Origin: an uncultured Porphyromonas sp.
GTDB taxonomy: Bacteria; Bacteroidota; Bacteroidia; Bacteroidales; Porphyromonadaceae
Direction: 5' to 3'
NCBI GenBank assembly: GCA_900538385.1
Contig: UWSO01000018.1
Span: forward strand, 1-44,133
Length of the DNA: 44,133 nt
Part shown: positions 34,322-42,159 of the stretch, in pieces
Position numbering within the stretch: position 1 is the first letter of the stretch
Layout of the letters: each line of letters starts with the position of its first letter
Program-made: the position numbers and the translations under genes
The notes under the pieces: generated by a model
What the model saw: only the letters and a program-made list of their open reading frames with translations
Told to the model about the DNA's origin: nothing
Databases searched by the model: none

Positions 34322-37300
34322 CTAGAGCTTGCGCCGTACCTCGATCTCCTCAAAGGACTCGATGATGTCGCCCACCTCTAGGTTGTTGTAGTTCTTGATA
34401 TTGATACCGCACTCGAGACCTGAGACCACCTCTTTGGCCTCGTCCTTGAAGCGCTTGAGCGACTCTAGCTCGCCTGTGTGGATGACCACACCGTCGCGGA
34501 TGACGCGCACCTTGTCGGTACGCTTGATTTTGCCATCGGTGACCATACAGCCTGCGATGGTGCCGATCTTGCTCACCTTGAAGGTCTGCAGCACCTCCAG
34601 ATTAGCTGTGATCTGTTCGCGGATATCTGGTGAGAGCATGCCCTCGAGCGCATCATGTACATCTTCGATAGCATCGTAGATGATTGAGTAGGTGCGAATC
34701 TCGACACCCTCCTGCTCAGCTAGTTTACGAGCCTGAGCGCTAGGACGAACCTGGAAGCCGATGATCACAGCGTCGGATGCCGTAGCTAGCTGGATGTCTG
34801 ACTCGGTAATCTGACCGACACCCTGATGGATGACGCTCACCTGGATTTCCTTCGTCGAGAGCTCGATGAGTGAGTTGGCTAGTGCCTGTACGGAGCCATC
34901 CACGTCGCCTTTGATGATGAGGTTAAACTGCTGGAAGTTGCCCACAGCGATGCGACGACCGATGTCGTCGAGAGTAAGCATCTTCTGCGTACGCAAGCCT
35001 TGCTCACGCTGTAGCTGCTCACGCTTGACCGCTAGCTCACGTGCCTCCTGCTCGCTCTCCATGACATTGAAGTCATCGCCAGCGGTTGGTGCGCCATTGA
35101 AGCCGAGGATGGAGACGGCCGTGGATAGCCCAGCGGTGTCGACACGCTTGTTGTACTCGTTGTACATAGCCTTGACACGACCGTAATAGCTACCAGCTAG
35201 GATGTAGTCTCCGATGTGGAGGGTGCCTCGCTGGATCAAGACGGAGGCGAGGTAACCCTTGCCCTTGTCTAGTGAAGACTCGATGACCGAGCCAGAGGCA
35301 CGACGATGAGGATTGGACTTTAGCTCGAGAAGTTCGGCCTCGAGGAAGATTTTATCGAGTAGATCGGGGATACCGATATTTTTCTTAGCAGAGATCTCCT
35401 GCACCTGGTACTTACCACCCCAATCCTCGACGAGGTAGTTCATACCGGCAAGCTGCTCACGAATCTTATCGGGGTTGGCACCGTTGACATCGATCTTGTT
35501 GATCGCGAAGATGATCGGCACGCCAGCGGCACTAGCGTGATTGAGCGCCTCAATGGTCTGGGGCATCACGGCATCGTTTGCCGCAATGACGATGACCACG
35601 ATATCTGTAATCTGCGCACCACGAGCACGCATAGCGGTAAAGGCCTCGTGACCTGGTGTATCTAGGACGGTCAAGCGACGACCATCGGAGAGCGTGACAT
35701 TGTACGCACCGATGTGCTGCGTGATACCTCCTGCTTCGCCTGCGATAACGTCCGAACGACGGATGCAGTCGAGTAGCGATGTCTTACCGTGGTCTACGTG
35801 ACCCATGATGGTGATGACGGGTGGACGAGGCTCTAGATCCTCAGGCTTGTCTGGCTCCTCGTCGGCTGAGATAGCCTCGACGACGTTGGCCGATACGAAC
35901 TCGGTCTCGTAGCCAAACTCCTCGGCAACGATATTGATCGTCTCGGCATCGAGACGCTGATTGATCGACACCATCATGTCGATACTCATACAGGTGGAGA
36001 TAACGTCGGTGACCGGGACGTTCATCATGTTGGCAAGGTCGCTAACGGTGACGAACTCGGTCAGCTTAAGTACCTTCTCGTCCTGCGTGGAGAGCTCTTG
36101 CTCGCGCTCAAACTCGGCACGGCGCGCTTCACGCTTTTCACGTCTAGACTTAGCAGCACGCCCGAAGACGGTCTGCTTGTTGTTGAGCCGTGCTAGGGTC
36201 TCCTTGACCTGCTTAGCTCTTAGCTCGTCCTGCTCCTCGGGAGTCAAGACTGGCTCCTGACGTCTGCTCTTACGTCCAGTGCGACGCTCATTGCGTGCTG
36301 GACGCTCACCTCGCTGTGGAGCAGCTGAGCGACCGCCCTTCTTGCCTGAGCGATCATCCTGTATTTTGGCGCCTTCGCTCTTGACATCGACGGCTCCTGA
36401 GGAGATGCGCTTGCGCTTGCGACGACTGCTCTCTTTGTCTTTGCTAGACTTGCGAGAGCGAGAGCTGCTAAAGCTACTGAGGTCGATCTTGCCGACCACT
36501 TTGAGCTGTGGCTCGTCCTCCTTCTTGGCAATGCGGAAGATCTCTGTTTCATCCTCACCCTTGGTCTCGGTAGTAGTCTCGGTGGGGACACCTGCTTTGG
36601 GAGCAGGTGTCTGGGGCTCCTTGGCTGCTGACTCTTGTGCGACAGCGACTGGTTGCTCGGCAGCCTTCTGCTTCGGCTCTGCCTTCACTGGCTCTTCCTT
36701 AGCAGCGATTGGCTTGGACTCGCTCGGTGTCGGCTCCTTAGAAGCAACGGGTGCTGATTCCTTAGACGTGTCAGTCTCCTTTTCCTTAGACGAAGCCTCA
36801 GCAGAGGGCTTAGTGCTCTCTACGGACTTAGCCTCACTCTTTGTCTCTTTAGTCTCGGTAGCCTTTTTAGTCTCCTTAGCAGGCGTAGCGGCCTTCGGCT
36901 GCTCAGCTATCGTGCTAGCCTTCGTCTTGGCAGGCTTCTCTTGAGTAGCCGCCTTCTGCTTAGACGTGGTCGTGCTTTTGGCCTTACTAGTCTTAGTTGT
37001 CGCCTTTGTCTTGGTTGGCTCCTCTTGAGTAGCCGCAGAGGCTTTGGTCGTGGAGGCTGAGACGGGGTTGTTATGTTTGTCGAGCTCTATACGCCCCACG
37101 ACGTTGACCTGTGAGGTGCTGGCCGCGGTGGGGATGTCAGGCTCTGCCTTCTCCTTTTTAGCTGCTGAAGCTTTTGCGTCTGTGGGCTGCTCCTCGGCGT
37201 TATTTGCTTCGGGTTTTGCGGTTTGGGCAGGCTCCTCTGCTTTAGCCTTAGGCGCACTCTTACTGCGGAGGAACTTTTTCTTGGCTCTTCCTACAGTCTC

Positions 37301-37468
37301 CTCATCAAAGGTCGGCGTGAAGCCACGCAGGATCAGATTAAACTCATCCTCCGTGATGCGTGTGTTAGGGTTGTTGTCGACTTCCTTTCCCTTGTCGTGA
37401 AGAAAGGCGACAAGCGAATTGACTCCGATGTTGAGTTCTTTGGCTAGGCTAAACAGTTTTATGGACAT
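34322..37468 (-). CDS. infB: Translation initiation factor IF-2
   Basis: 1048 aa. It has a short conserved N-terminal IF2-N domain (residues 1-50). A long low-complexity Lys/Glu/Ala/Thr/Ser region of about 350 residues follows, common but variable in Bacteroidetes IF-2, and then an Arg/Lys-rich stretch. The GTPase core has G1 GHVDHGKT (556-563), G3 DTPGHE and G4 NKID. The beta-barrel domains and C-terminal fMet-tRNA-binding domain follow (ending LEVGDIIESFEEIEVRRKL). It brings initiator tRNA to the 30S subunit. It is the last gene of the rimP-nusA-infB operon, 111 bases after nusA. Confidence 0.96.
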   Translation of the reverse strand: MSIKLFSLAKELNIGVNSLVAFLHDKGKEVDNNPNTRITEDEFNLILRGFTPTFDEETVGRAKKKFLRSKSAPKAKAEEPAQTAKPEANNAEEQPTDAKASAAKKEKAEPDIPTAASTSQVNVVGRIELDKHNNPVSASTTKASAATQEEPTKTKATTKTSKAKSTTTSKQKAATQEKPAKTKASTIAEQPKAATPAKETKKATETKETKSEAKSVESTKPSAEASSKEKETDTSKESAPVASKEPTPSESKPIAAKEEPVKAEPKQKAAEQPVAVAQESAAKEPQTPAPKAGVPTETTTETKGEDETEIFRIAKKEDEPQLKVVGKIDLSSFSSSRSRKSSKDKESSRRKRKRISSGAVDVKSEGAKIQDDRSGKKGGRSAAPQRGERPARNERRTGRKSRRQEPVLTPEEQDELRAKQVKETLARLNNKQTVFGRAAKSRREKREARRAEFEREQELSTQDEKVLKLTEFVTVSDLANMMNVPVTDVISTCMSIDMMVSINQRLDAETINIVAEEFGYETEFVSANVVEAISADEEPDKPEDLEPRPPVITIMGHVDHGKTSLLDCIRRSDVIAGEAGGITQHIGAYNVTLSDGRRLTVLDTPGHEAFTAMRARGAQITDIVVIVIAANDAVMPQTIEALNHASAAGVPIIFAINKIDVNGANPDKIREQLAGMNYLVEDWGGKYQVQEISAKKNIGIPDLLDKIFLEAELLELKSNPHRRASGSVIESSLDKGKGYLASVLIQRGTLHIGDYILAGSYYGRVKAMYNEYNKRVDTAGLSTAVSILGFNGAPTAGDDFNVMESEQEARELAVKREQLQREQGLRTQKMLTLDDIGRRIAVGNFQQFNLIIKGDVDGSVQALANSLIELSTKEIQVSVIHQGVGQITESDIQLATASDAVIIGFQVRPSAQARKLAEQEGVEIRTYSIIYDAIEDVHDALEGMLSPDIREQITANLEVLQTFKVSKIGTIAGCMVTDGKIKRTDKVRVIRDGVVIHTGELESLKRFKDEAKEVVSGLECGINIKNYNNLEVGDIIESFEEIEVRRKL

Positions 37469-37579
37469 ATATTTCTCTTGATTGCTCGTCTACGGGTGGG
37501 GTTCGGTATTTCTTATCGTTATGAATAGTCCTAGTCACGGTCACCCCCTGTACTGTGACTAGCTGGTAGTGTGCTCTGC

Positions 37580-38959
37580 TTACTCCTCGGCAGCTTCGTC
37601 CTCCTTGAGGTCTTCGATGATCGCCTGGGCGATCTCCTTTTGCGTAGGTACGGGACTCTTGAGCAGGTCAATGTTTTCCTGTGGTAGCCCCATCTCCTCT
37701 AGCTCCTCAAGGTCAAACTCGGACGAGAGGATGCGGAGGACACGGTCGATGGTCTCTATCTCGAGATCGGTCTTCTTAAGAAGCTCTGTGCGTGAGGTCG
37801 TCAGGACGGCACGAGCCGTATTAAGCCCAATGTCTAGAAGCATCTTGATGACCCAGTCCTCGATTTCATCGCTAAACTCGGAGAGGTAGATATCCTCTTC
37901 GGTCGTATCTGCTGCATCACGGAACACCTCAATCTCAAAGCCTGTCAGAACGGACGCTAGCTTGATGTTGCTGGCGTTCTTACCGATAGCTAGAGGCACA
38001 TCCTCTGGACGTAGGTAAACCTCTGCCTTAGCGGTCTCTGGATAGAGCTCGATCGAAGAGATCTTAGCAGGACTCAGCGCACGCTGTATGAATAGGCTGT
38101 CGTTTGCCGTGTAGGTGAGGACGTCAATGTTCTCCCCATGTAGCTCCCGGACGATGCCACGTATACGGCTACCATTCATACCGACACAAGAGCCGACAGG
38201 ATCGATGCGATCATCGTACGACTCGACGGCAATCTTGGCACGAACGCCTGGGATACGTGCTACACGCTTGATGGTGATCAGTCCGTCAGCGATTTCGGGG
38301 ACGTTGATCTCAAAGAGACGCTTGAGGAACTCTGGGCTAGTGCGTGAGAGCGTGACGCGAGGGTTGTTGTTCTCATTATCCACACGAGCTATGACAGCAT
38401 GGACGCTATCACCCTTGCGGAAGTATTCGTCGGGGATCTGCTCGCTCTTAGGCATGATGAGCTCGTTGCCATCCTCGTCGACGAGTAGGGTCTCACGCTT
38501 CCATACCTGATAGACTTCAGCCGTGATCAGCTCTCCTACACGCTCTATGAAGGTCTGGTAGAAGTGCTCCTTCTGCAGGTCCAAGATCTTGCTCGAGAGG
38601 GTCTGGCGTAGATTGACTATGGCGCGTCGGCCGAAGGATAGGAAGTCTACCGAGTCGGTCACATCATCTCCGATCTCAGCCTCGGGATCTATCTCGCGAG
38701 CCTCCGTGTAGGCTACCTGCTCGTTCTCCCGCTCGACAGCATCGTCGGCAACCACCTCGCGGGTACGCCAGATCTCAAAGTCTCCGCTATCTGCATTGAT
38801 GATCACGTCAAAGTTGTCGTCTGAACCAAACATCTTAGCGAGGATGCTCCGGAAGGAGTCCTCTAATACGTGGAGCATCGTCTCCTCGTCTATGTTCTTC
38901 AGCTCTTTGAATTCAGTGAGTAGAACCTTTAAGCTCGTTGCTTCTTTCTTTCTAGCCAT
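37580..38959 (-). CDS. nusA: Transcription termination/antitermination factor NusA
   Basis: 459 aa. The N-terminal RNA polymerase-binding domain (1 to about 125) is followed by an S1 domain (about 150-225) and two KH domains (about 230-370, including the DPVGSCVGMNGSRIRGIVREL loop). A short C-terminal helical segment is present. The acidic AR2 repeats of the E. coli protein are missing, as in most Bacteroidetes. It acts with the elongating polymerase on pausing, termination and rRNA antitermination. It sits between rimP (67 bases upstream) and infB. Confidence 0.95.
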   Translation of the reverse strand: MARKKEATSLKVLLTEFKELKNIDEETMLHVLEDSFRSILAKMFGSDDNFDVIINADSGDFEIWRTREVVADDAVERENEQVAYTEAREIDPEAEIGDDVTDSVDFLSFGRRAIVNLRQTLSSKILDLQKEHFYQTFIERVGELITAEVYQVWKRETLLVDEDGNELIMPKSEQIPDEYFRKGDSVHAVIARVDNENNNPRVTLSRTSPEFLKRLFEINVPEIADGLITIKRVARIPGVRAKIAVESYDDRIDPVGSCVGMNGSRIRGIVRELHGENIDVLTYTANDSLFIQRALSPAKISSIELYPETAKAEVYLRPEDVPLAIGKNASNIKLASVLTGFEIEVFRDAADTTEEDIYLSEFSDEIEDWVIKMLLDIGLNTARAVLTTSRTELLKKTDLEIETIDRVLRILSSEFDLEELEEMGLPQENIDLLKSPVPTQKEIAQAIIEDLKEDEAAEE

Positions 38960-39026
38960 ATATGTATGTTGGGTCTCTTCTGTGGGACTAGTATATCTAA
39001 GTAATGATGGGGGAGGGGGATCGCTA

Positions 39027-39524
39027 TCAGAGGACCTTGTCTAGGTCGTACGAGATACGCTTGAGCTGATCACGCTCGATGCGGTGTGGCTCGATGATCT
39101 GCTGCTTTTTCTTCTTCTTACCATCCTGTATGGTCTCTGTGCGCTCTATCTCTAGGACGACGTACTCGGGGAGCTGATCGGCACCCCGAGCACCGACCTC
39201 GATGAGCTTGCCGTGCCACTTCATCCCTGACGCGTCGACCGCCTGCACGGGTGCCTCCAGATGACGTGTGTACTGCTCGTAGACCTGCCATGGATCGGAG
39301 AGGCTGGGCGACGACACCTCGAGGGCGTAGTCCTCTTCCTCGTCACGATCGCGTAGCTGCGTGATGGCTCTAGAGACCTCGACACAGCGAGAGATGGGCA
39401 AGCCTCCCATGGCATCGATCACTACACGGATCTGATCCCCTGGGCTACTAGTTATCTCCACGACGAACTCGTCCTCGTGGAGCATTTGCTCTATTTCTGT
39501 GCGGAGTACTGCTAGATCTATCAT
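39027..39524 (-). CDS. rimP: Ribosome maturation factor RimP
   Basis: 165 aa, the usual RimP size. The N-terminal alpha/beta domain includes the IDAMGGLPISRCVEVSRAI region (RimP hallmark) and EVSSPSLSDP. The C-terminal SH3-like barrel spans about residues 90-165. It assists 30S subunit assembly. It is the first gene of the rimP-nusA-infB operon. A -7 box lies at 39642-39649, and a hairpin followed by T5 lies in the leader 21 bases before the start. Confidence 0.93.
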   Translation of the reverse strand: MIDLAVLRTEIEQMLHEDEFVVEITSSPGDQIRVVIDAMGGLPISRCVEVSRAITQLRDRDEEEDYALEVSSPSLSDPWQVYEQYTRHLEAPVQAVDASGMKWHGKLIEVGARGADQLPEYVVLEIERTETIQDGKKKKKQQIIEPHRIERDQLKRISYDLDKVL

Positions 39525-39544
39525 GATACTCGATGGTTATATAC

Positions 39545-39582
39545 AAAAAGGAGGGAACCGCTGTCGCATGGCTTCCTCCTCC
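39545..39582 (-). promoter_or_regulatory. Terminator-like hairpin in the rimP leader (possible attenuator)
   Basis: On the minus strand GGAGGAGGAAGCC pairs imperfectly with GGTTCCCTCC (GGAG/CTCC and GGAA/TTCC with a 2-base bulge) across an 11-12 base loop. TTTTT follows immediately (39549-39545). It lies after the predicted transcription start and 21 bases before rimP. It could end transcription early or mask the ribosome-binding region. The evidence is the shape only. Confidence 0.4.
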
Positions 39583-39641
39583 ATACCTAAGCTGAGACGA
39601 CTGCTCATGAGCCGTACGACCTCAACCGGTTCATTACGATG

Positions 39642-39649
39642 CAAAGATA
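39642..39649 (-). promoter_or_regulatory. -7 box of rimP-nusA-infB operon
   Basis: CAAAGATA reads TATCTTTG on the minus strand. Transcription would start near 39635, giving a leader of about 110 bases. A TTG at the usual -33 distance is not found. Confidence 0.55.
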
Positions 39650-39733
39650 GTAATATTTCTTCAGATAGCACACTATCTACATGATGCAAGGTAAATAACC
39701 TAGAGGAGCCACCTTGGTAATGTTGGAAGAATG

Positions 39734-39797
39734 AAAAATGTCAAGCCCCTCTACCTCATAACCCTTATCAAACCAAGGGATAGGAGGCGGAGGGGCT
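39734..39797 (-). terminator. Terminator of rplU-rpmA
   Basis: On the minus strand AGCCCCTC (39797-39790) pairs with GAGGGGCT (39751-39744). Further pairing follows inside (GCCTCCTATCCCTT with AAGGGTTATGAGG, imperfect), and T5 follows (39738-39734). It starts 47 bases after the rpmA stop. Confidence 0.75.
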
Positions 39798-39844
39798 GCT
39801 GTATTGTGTAGCGTAGAGCTTAGCGATGTATCACTAAGTGATGA

Positions 39845-40102
39845 CTACTCGTGTGCCGCTACAGAGACGAAGCTACGGTCTCCTCTCGTCTGAGTGAAGA
39901 CGACCGTACCGTCTGTCAGTGCATAGAGGGTATGATCCTTGCCCATGCCCACGTTCTCACCTGGGTGGTGCTGCGTACCTCTCTGACGTACGATGATGTT
40001 ACCAGCCTTACAGGCTTCGCCTCCAAAGATCTTAACGCCTAGGCGTTTGCTTTCGGATTCGCGTCCGTTCTTGGAGCTTCCTACACCTTTCTTATGTGCC
40101 AT
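39845..40102 (-). CDS. rpmA: 50S ribosomal protein L27
   Basis: 85 aa. The start MAHKKGVGSSKNGRESESKRLGVK is the classic L27 N-terminus reaching towards the peptidyl-transferase centre. It has no extra N-terminal cleavage peptide of the Firmicutes kind. The signature GNIIVRQRGTQ is present. It lies 19 bases after rplU. Confidence 0.97.
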   Translation of the reverse strand: MAHKKGVGSSKNGRESESKRLGVKIFGGEACKAGNIIVRQRGTQHHPGENVGMGKDHTLYALTDGTVVFTQTRGDRSFVSVAAHE

Positions 40103-40121
40103 GATTCCTTAGAGTCTTTAA

Positions 40122-40439
40122 TTATCCTACGATTTGCTTTACTAGTATCTCGGAGAATTGCTGGCGATGCCCTCTGAGCTTACGATAGCCCTTTCTCCGC
40201 TTCTTATGAAAGATCAGCACCTTCTCACCCTTGACGAGTGGAGATACGACCTCACATACTACCTGTGCGCCCTCGATCGTCGGGGCACCTACTGCGACTG
40301 CTCCGTCCTTGTCGAGGAGCATAACCCGGTCAAAGGTAACCTCTGCACCCTGCTCCGCCTCGCGGATATGATGCACGAAGAGCTTGCGACCCTCCTCTAC
40401 CTTAAACTGCTGACCTTGGATTTCAACAATTGCGTACAT
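40122..40439 (-). CDS. rplU: 50S ribosomal protein L21
   Basis: 105 aa, typical for L21. It begins MYAIVEIQGQQFKVEEG and contains KVLIFHKKRRKGYRKLRGHRQ, the basic rRNA-binding loop. It is the first gene of the L21-L27 pair, with a well-formed promoter 97-126 bases upstream. Confidence 0.97.
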   Translation of the reverse strand: MYAIVEIQGQQFKVEEGRKLFVHHIREAEQGAEVTFDRVMLLDKDGAVAVGAPTIEGAQVVCEVVSPLVKGEKVLIFHKKRRKGYRKLRGHRQQFSEILVKQIVG

Positions 40440-40535
40440 TACGTTCGTCTGTTACTATCATTATATAGTCCCGTAAGGTGGCTGCCTACTATCGACGAGC
40501 ACTTGACAAACCCTACTTAGGAAGTAAATCGACTG

Positions 40536-40565
40536 CAAAGGTACAAAAAACTTGACACCCCGCAA
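40536..40565 (-). promoter_or_regulatory. Promoter of rplU-rpmA
   Basis: Minus strand: TTG (40565-40563), a 19-base spacer, TACCTTTG (40543-40536). This is an exact fit to the Bacteroidetes consensus. The -33 element starts 3 bases after the tRNA-Arg 3' end, so the tRNA and L21 operons are directly adjoining units. Confidence 0.7.
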
Positions 40566-40568
40566 GTG

Positions 40569-40640
40569 TACCCCCGCTGAGAATCGAACTCAGATCTAAA
40601 GTTTAGGAAACTTCTATTCTATCCGTTGAACTACAGGGGC
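40569..40640 (-). tRNA. tRNA-Arg (anticodon CCU)
   Basis: The 72-nt minus-strand sequence folds into a cloverleaf. The acceptor stem is GCCCCTG/CGGGGGT (with G1-U72 and U6-G67 wobble). The anticodon stem is GAAGT/ACTTT with loop TTCCTAA, giving anticodon CCU. The T arm is CTGAG-TTCGATT-CTCAG. CCA is not encoded. It reads AGG codons. Confidence 0.92.
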
Positions 40641-40706
40641 TTCTGCATACGTGCACGGTAGCGTGTGTCACAGCTCTGTGCAAACCGCCTTGTACAATCG
40701 CCACTG

Positions 40707-40714
40707 CAAAGGTA
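40707..40714 (-). promoter_or_regulatory. -7 box upstream of tRNA-Arg
   Basis: CAAAGGTA reads TACCTTTG on the minus strand, about 67 bases upstream of the tRNA 5' end. It shares the longer string ACTGCAAAGGTAC with the rplU promoter. No -33 TTG is clear. Confidence 0.5.
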
Positions 40715-40799
40715 CGCAATAAAACGGTACCCCCGCACCTTCGCTTCGCAAATGCATCTAGCCCAGAGCGTAGACACTCCATTACTTGCAGAGAAGCAT

Positions 40800-40807
40800 T
40801 ATCTTTG
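40800..40807 (+). promoter_or_regulatory. -7 box of the ADP-ribosylglycohydrolase gene
   Basis: TATCTTTG, a perfect TAnnTTTG. Transcription would start near 40814. That lies after the in-frame ATG at 40786 and so supports the downstream start at 40828. Confidence 0.6.
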
Positions 40808-40827
40808 TGCCAAACAACAAGCAAGTT

Positions 40828-41595
40828 ATGTTAGGAGCAATAGTAGGAGACATCGTCGGATCACGATTTGAGTTCGCAAATACCCACCGCACAGACTTCG
40901 AGCTCTTTGCCGACGGATGCGACTATACGGACGACACAATCTGCACCGTAGCCGTTGCCGATGCGCTACTGAGAGGGGCGTACTTTGCCGATACCTTGCA
41001 GACCTGGTGCAGGCGCTACCCCCATCCTAAAGGAGCCTACGGCGGACGCTTTCATCAGTGGATCTACACGACCCCACCAGTGCCGTATCGCAGCTTTGGC
41101 AATGGCAGTGCTATGCGCGTCTCACCCTGTGGCTGGCTCTCCACTCGCAATGCCGTCCTCTCGCAAGCTAAGGCCAGCGCCGAGTGCACCCACAACCACC
41201 CCGAGGGGATAAAAGGGGCGGTCTCTATCGCAGACGCCATCTACCAGCTCAGAGGTGGGGCGAGCAAAGCCGACCTCAAGAAGCATATCGAGGAGACCTA
41301 TCACTATGACCTCACACAGCGGGTCGACTACATCCGGGAGCACAACAGCTTTGACGAAACATGCCAAGTGACCGTACCGCAAGCGATAGTCTGTTTCTTA
41401 GCGGGGCGCACCTTCGAGGAGGTTATCCGCCTCGCCATCTCCATCGGTGGCGATAGTGATACCATAGGAGCTATCGCCGGGAGCCTCGCCGAGGCGCACT
41501 TCGGGATACCCCCCGAGATACAGCAACGCGCCCTCGCTTATCTACCCGAGGATATGCGCCAGGTCGTCGACAGCTTCCGTCAGACAATCCGATGA
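40828..41595 (+). CDS. ADP-ribosylglycohydrolase family protein (DraG-like)
   Basis: 255 aa. The start MLGAIVGDIVGSRFEF is the standard beginning of this family. YTDDT supplies the first metal-binding Thr/Asp/Asp set, GGDSDTIGAIAG supplies the second, and a middle histidine-rich segment (CTHNHPEGIKGA) is also typical. The family removes ADP-ribose from proteins or small molecules using a binuclear Mg centre in an all-alpha fold. I chose ATG 40828 over 40786 because of family alignment and the promoter position. No ADP-ribosyltransferase gene is nearby, so the target is unknown. Confidence 0.9.
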   Translation: MLGAIVGDIVGSRFEFANTHRTDFELFADGCDYTDDTICTVAVADALLRGAYFADTLQTWCRRYPHPKGAYGGRFHQWIYTTPPVPYRSFGNGSAMRVSPCGWLSTRNAVLSQAKASAECTHNHPEGIKGAVSIADAIYQLRGGASKADLKKHIEETYHYDLTQRVDYIREHNSFDETCQVTVPQAIVCFLAGRTFEEVIRLAISIGGDSDTIGAIAGSLAEAHFGIPPEIQQRALAYLPEDMRQVVDSFRQTIR

Positions 41596-41679
41596 CACGA
41601 GCACATGGAGCTATCAAGTGACGGTAGCATCTCCAGTCTACTTATACTTACGCTCCCTATCGATCAAAAAAAACGAACT

Positions 41680-41880
41680 CTTGAGCGCGGGTTCCGCTTT
41701 CTACGGAGGAAATCTCCGATAGCTCACTAGGAAATGAAAATTCTTCACTGAGGGGCTAAATAAAACTTCGGAGGAATGAAATGAAACTTCGGAGGAATGA
41801 AATCATAAGTCCGAAGAATTTTCCAGTCCCTCCGTGGAGAATGAACAATCTCCACCGAGAAATTCCCGATTTCCTCCCTG
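41680..41880. repeat. 22-bp-period palindromic array 4
   Basis: Same orientation as array 2. The core has two AACTTCGGAGGAATGAAATG units at a 21-bp period followed by CATAAGTCCGAAGAATTTTCC, matching arrays 2 and 3. A good hairpin CTCCGTGGAGA / TCTCCACCGAG lies inside (about 41838-41867). Frames open through it are compositional artefacts. The rest of the gap, 41596-41679 and 41881-42010, holds no other recognisable gene or signal. Confidence 0.75.
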
Positions 41881-42010
41881 CGTGGCCGTAAGCCCCACAC
41901 GACACACACTCGCCGCACGCTCCCACAGCGCACTTCCGCCTGATTTTCCCCAAATCTAGAAGGTTTGCGGAGTCGAGAAGGCTCGTGCGTATTGAGAATC
42001 TTAATGGACA

Positions 42011-42041
42011 TTGCAATGCTTTGCAGAAAAGCTTAACTTTG
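42011..42041 (+). promoter_or_regulatory. Promoter of the lipoprotein gene
   Basis: TTG (42011-42013), a 20-base spacer, TAACTTTG (42034-42041). It leaves a leader of about 110 bases containing a small hairpin, TCTCCC near 42070 pairing with GGGAGA near 42094. Confidence 0.65.
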
Positions 42042-42159
42042 CCTTCAAGAGGAAAGGCTGCTTCCCATGTCTCCCCAGGAAGAAACTCTAGGGAGATAGG
42101 GCTGTAGGCTCTTTAGTCACGCTACAATCGCATACTAATCAAAGACAGAGTTATAAATA

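Noticed and set aside
36279..36944. 221-aa open frame (+) opposite the low-complexity part of infB
   Set aside because: Its Leu/Ser/Ala/Val-rich sequence mimics a membrane protein only because it is the complement of Lys/Glu/Ala/Thr codons.
41745..42016. 86- and 88-aa open frames (-)
   Set aside because: They overlap each other in two frames across array 4 and end in its core repeat; compositional artefact.
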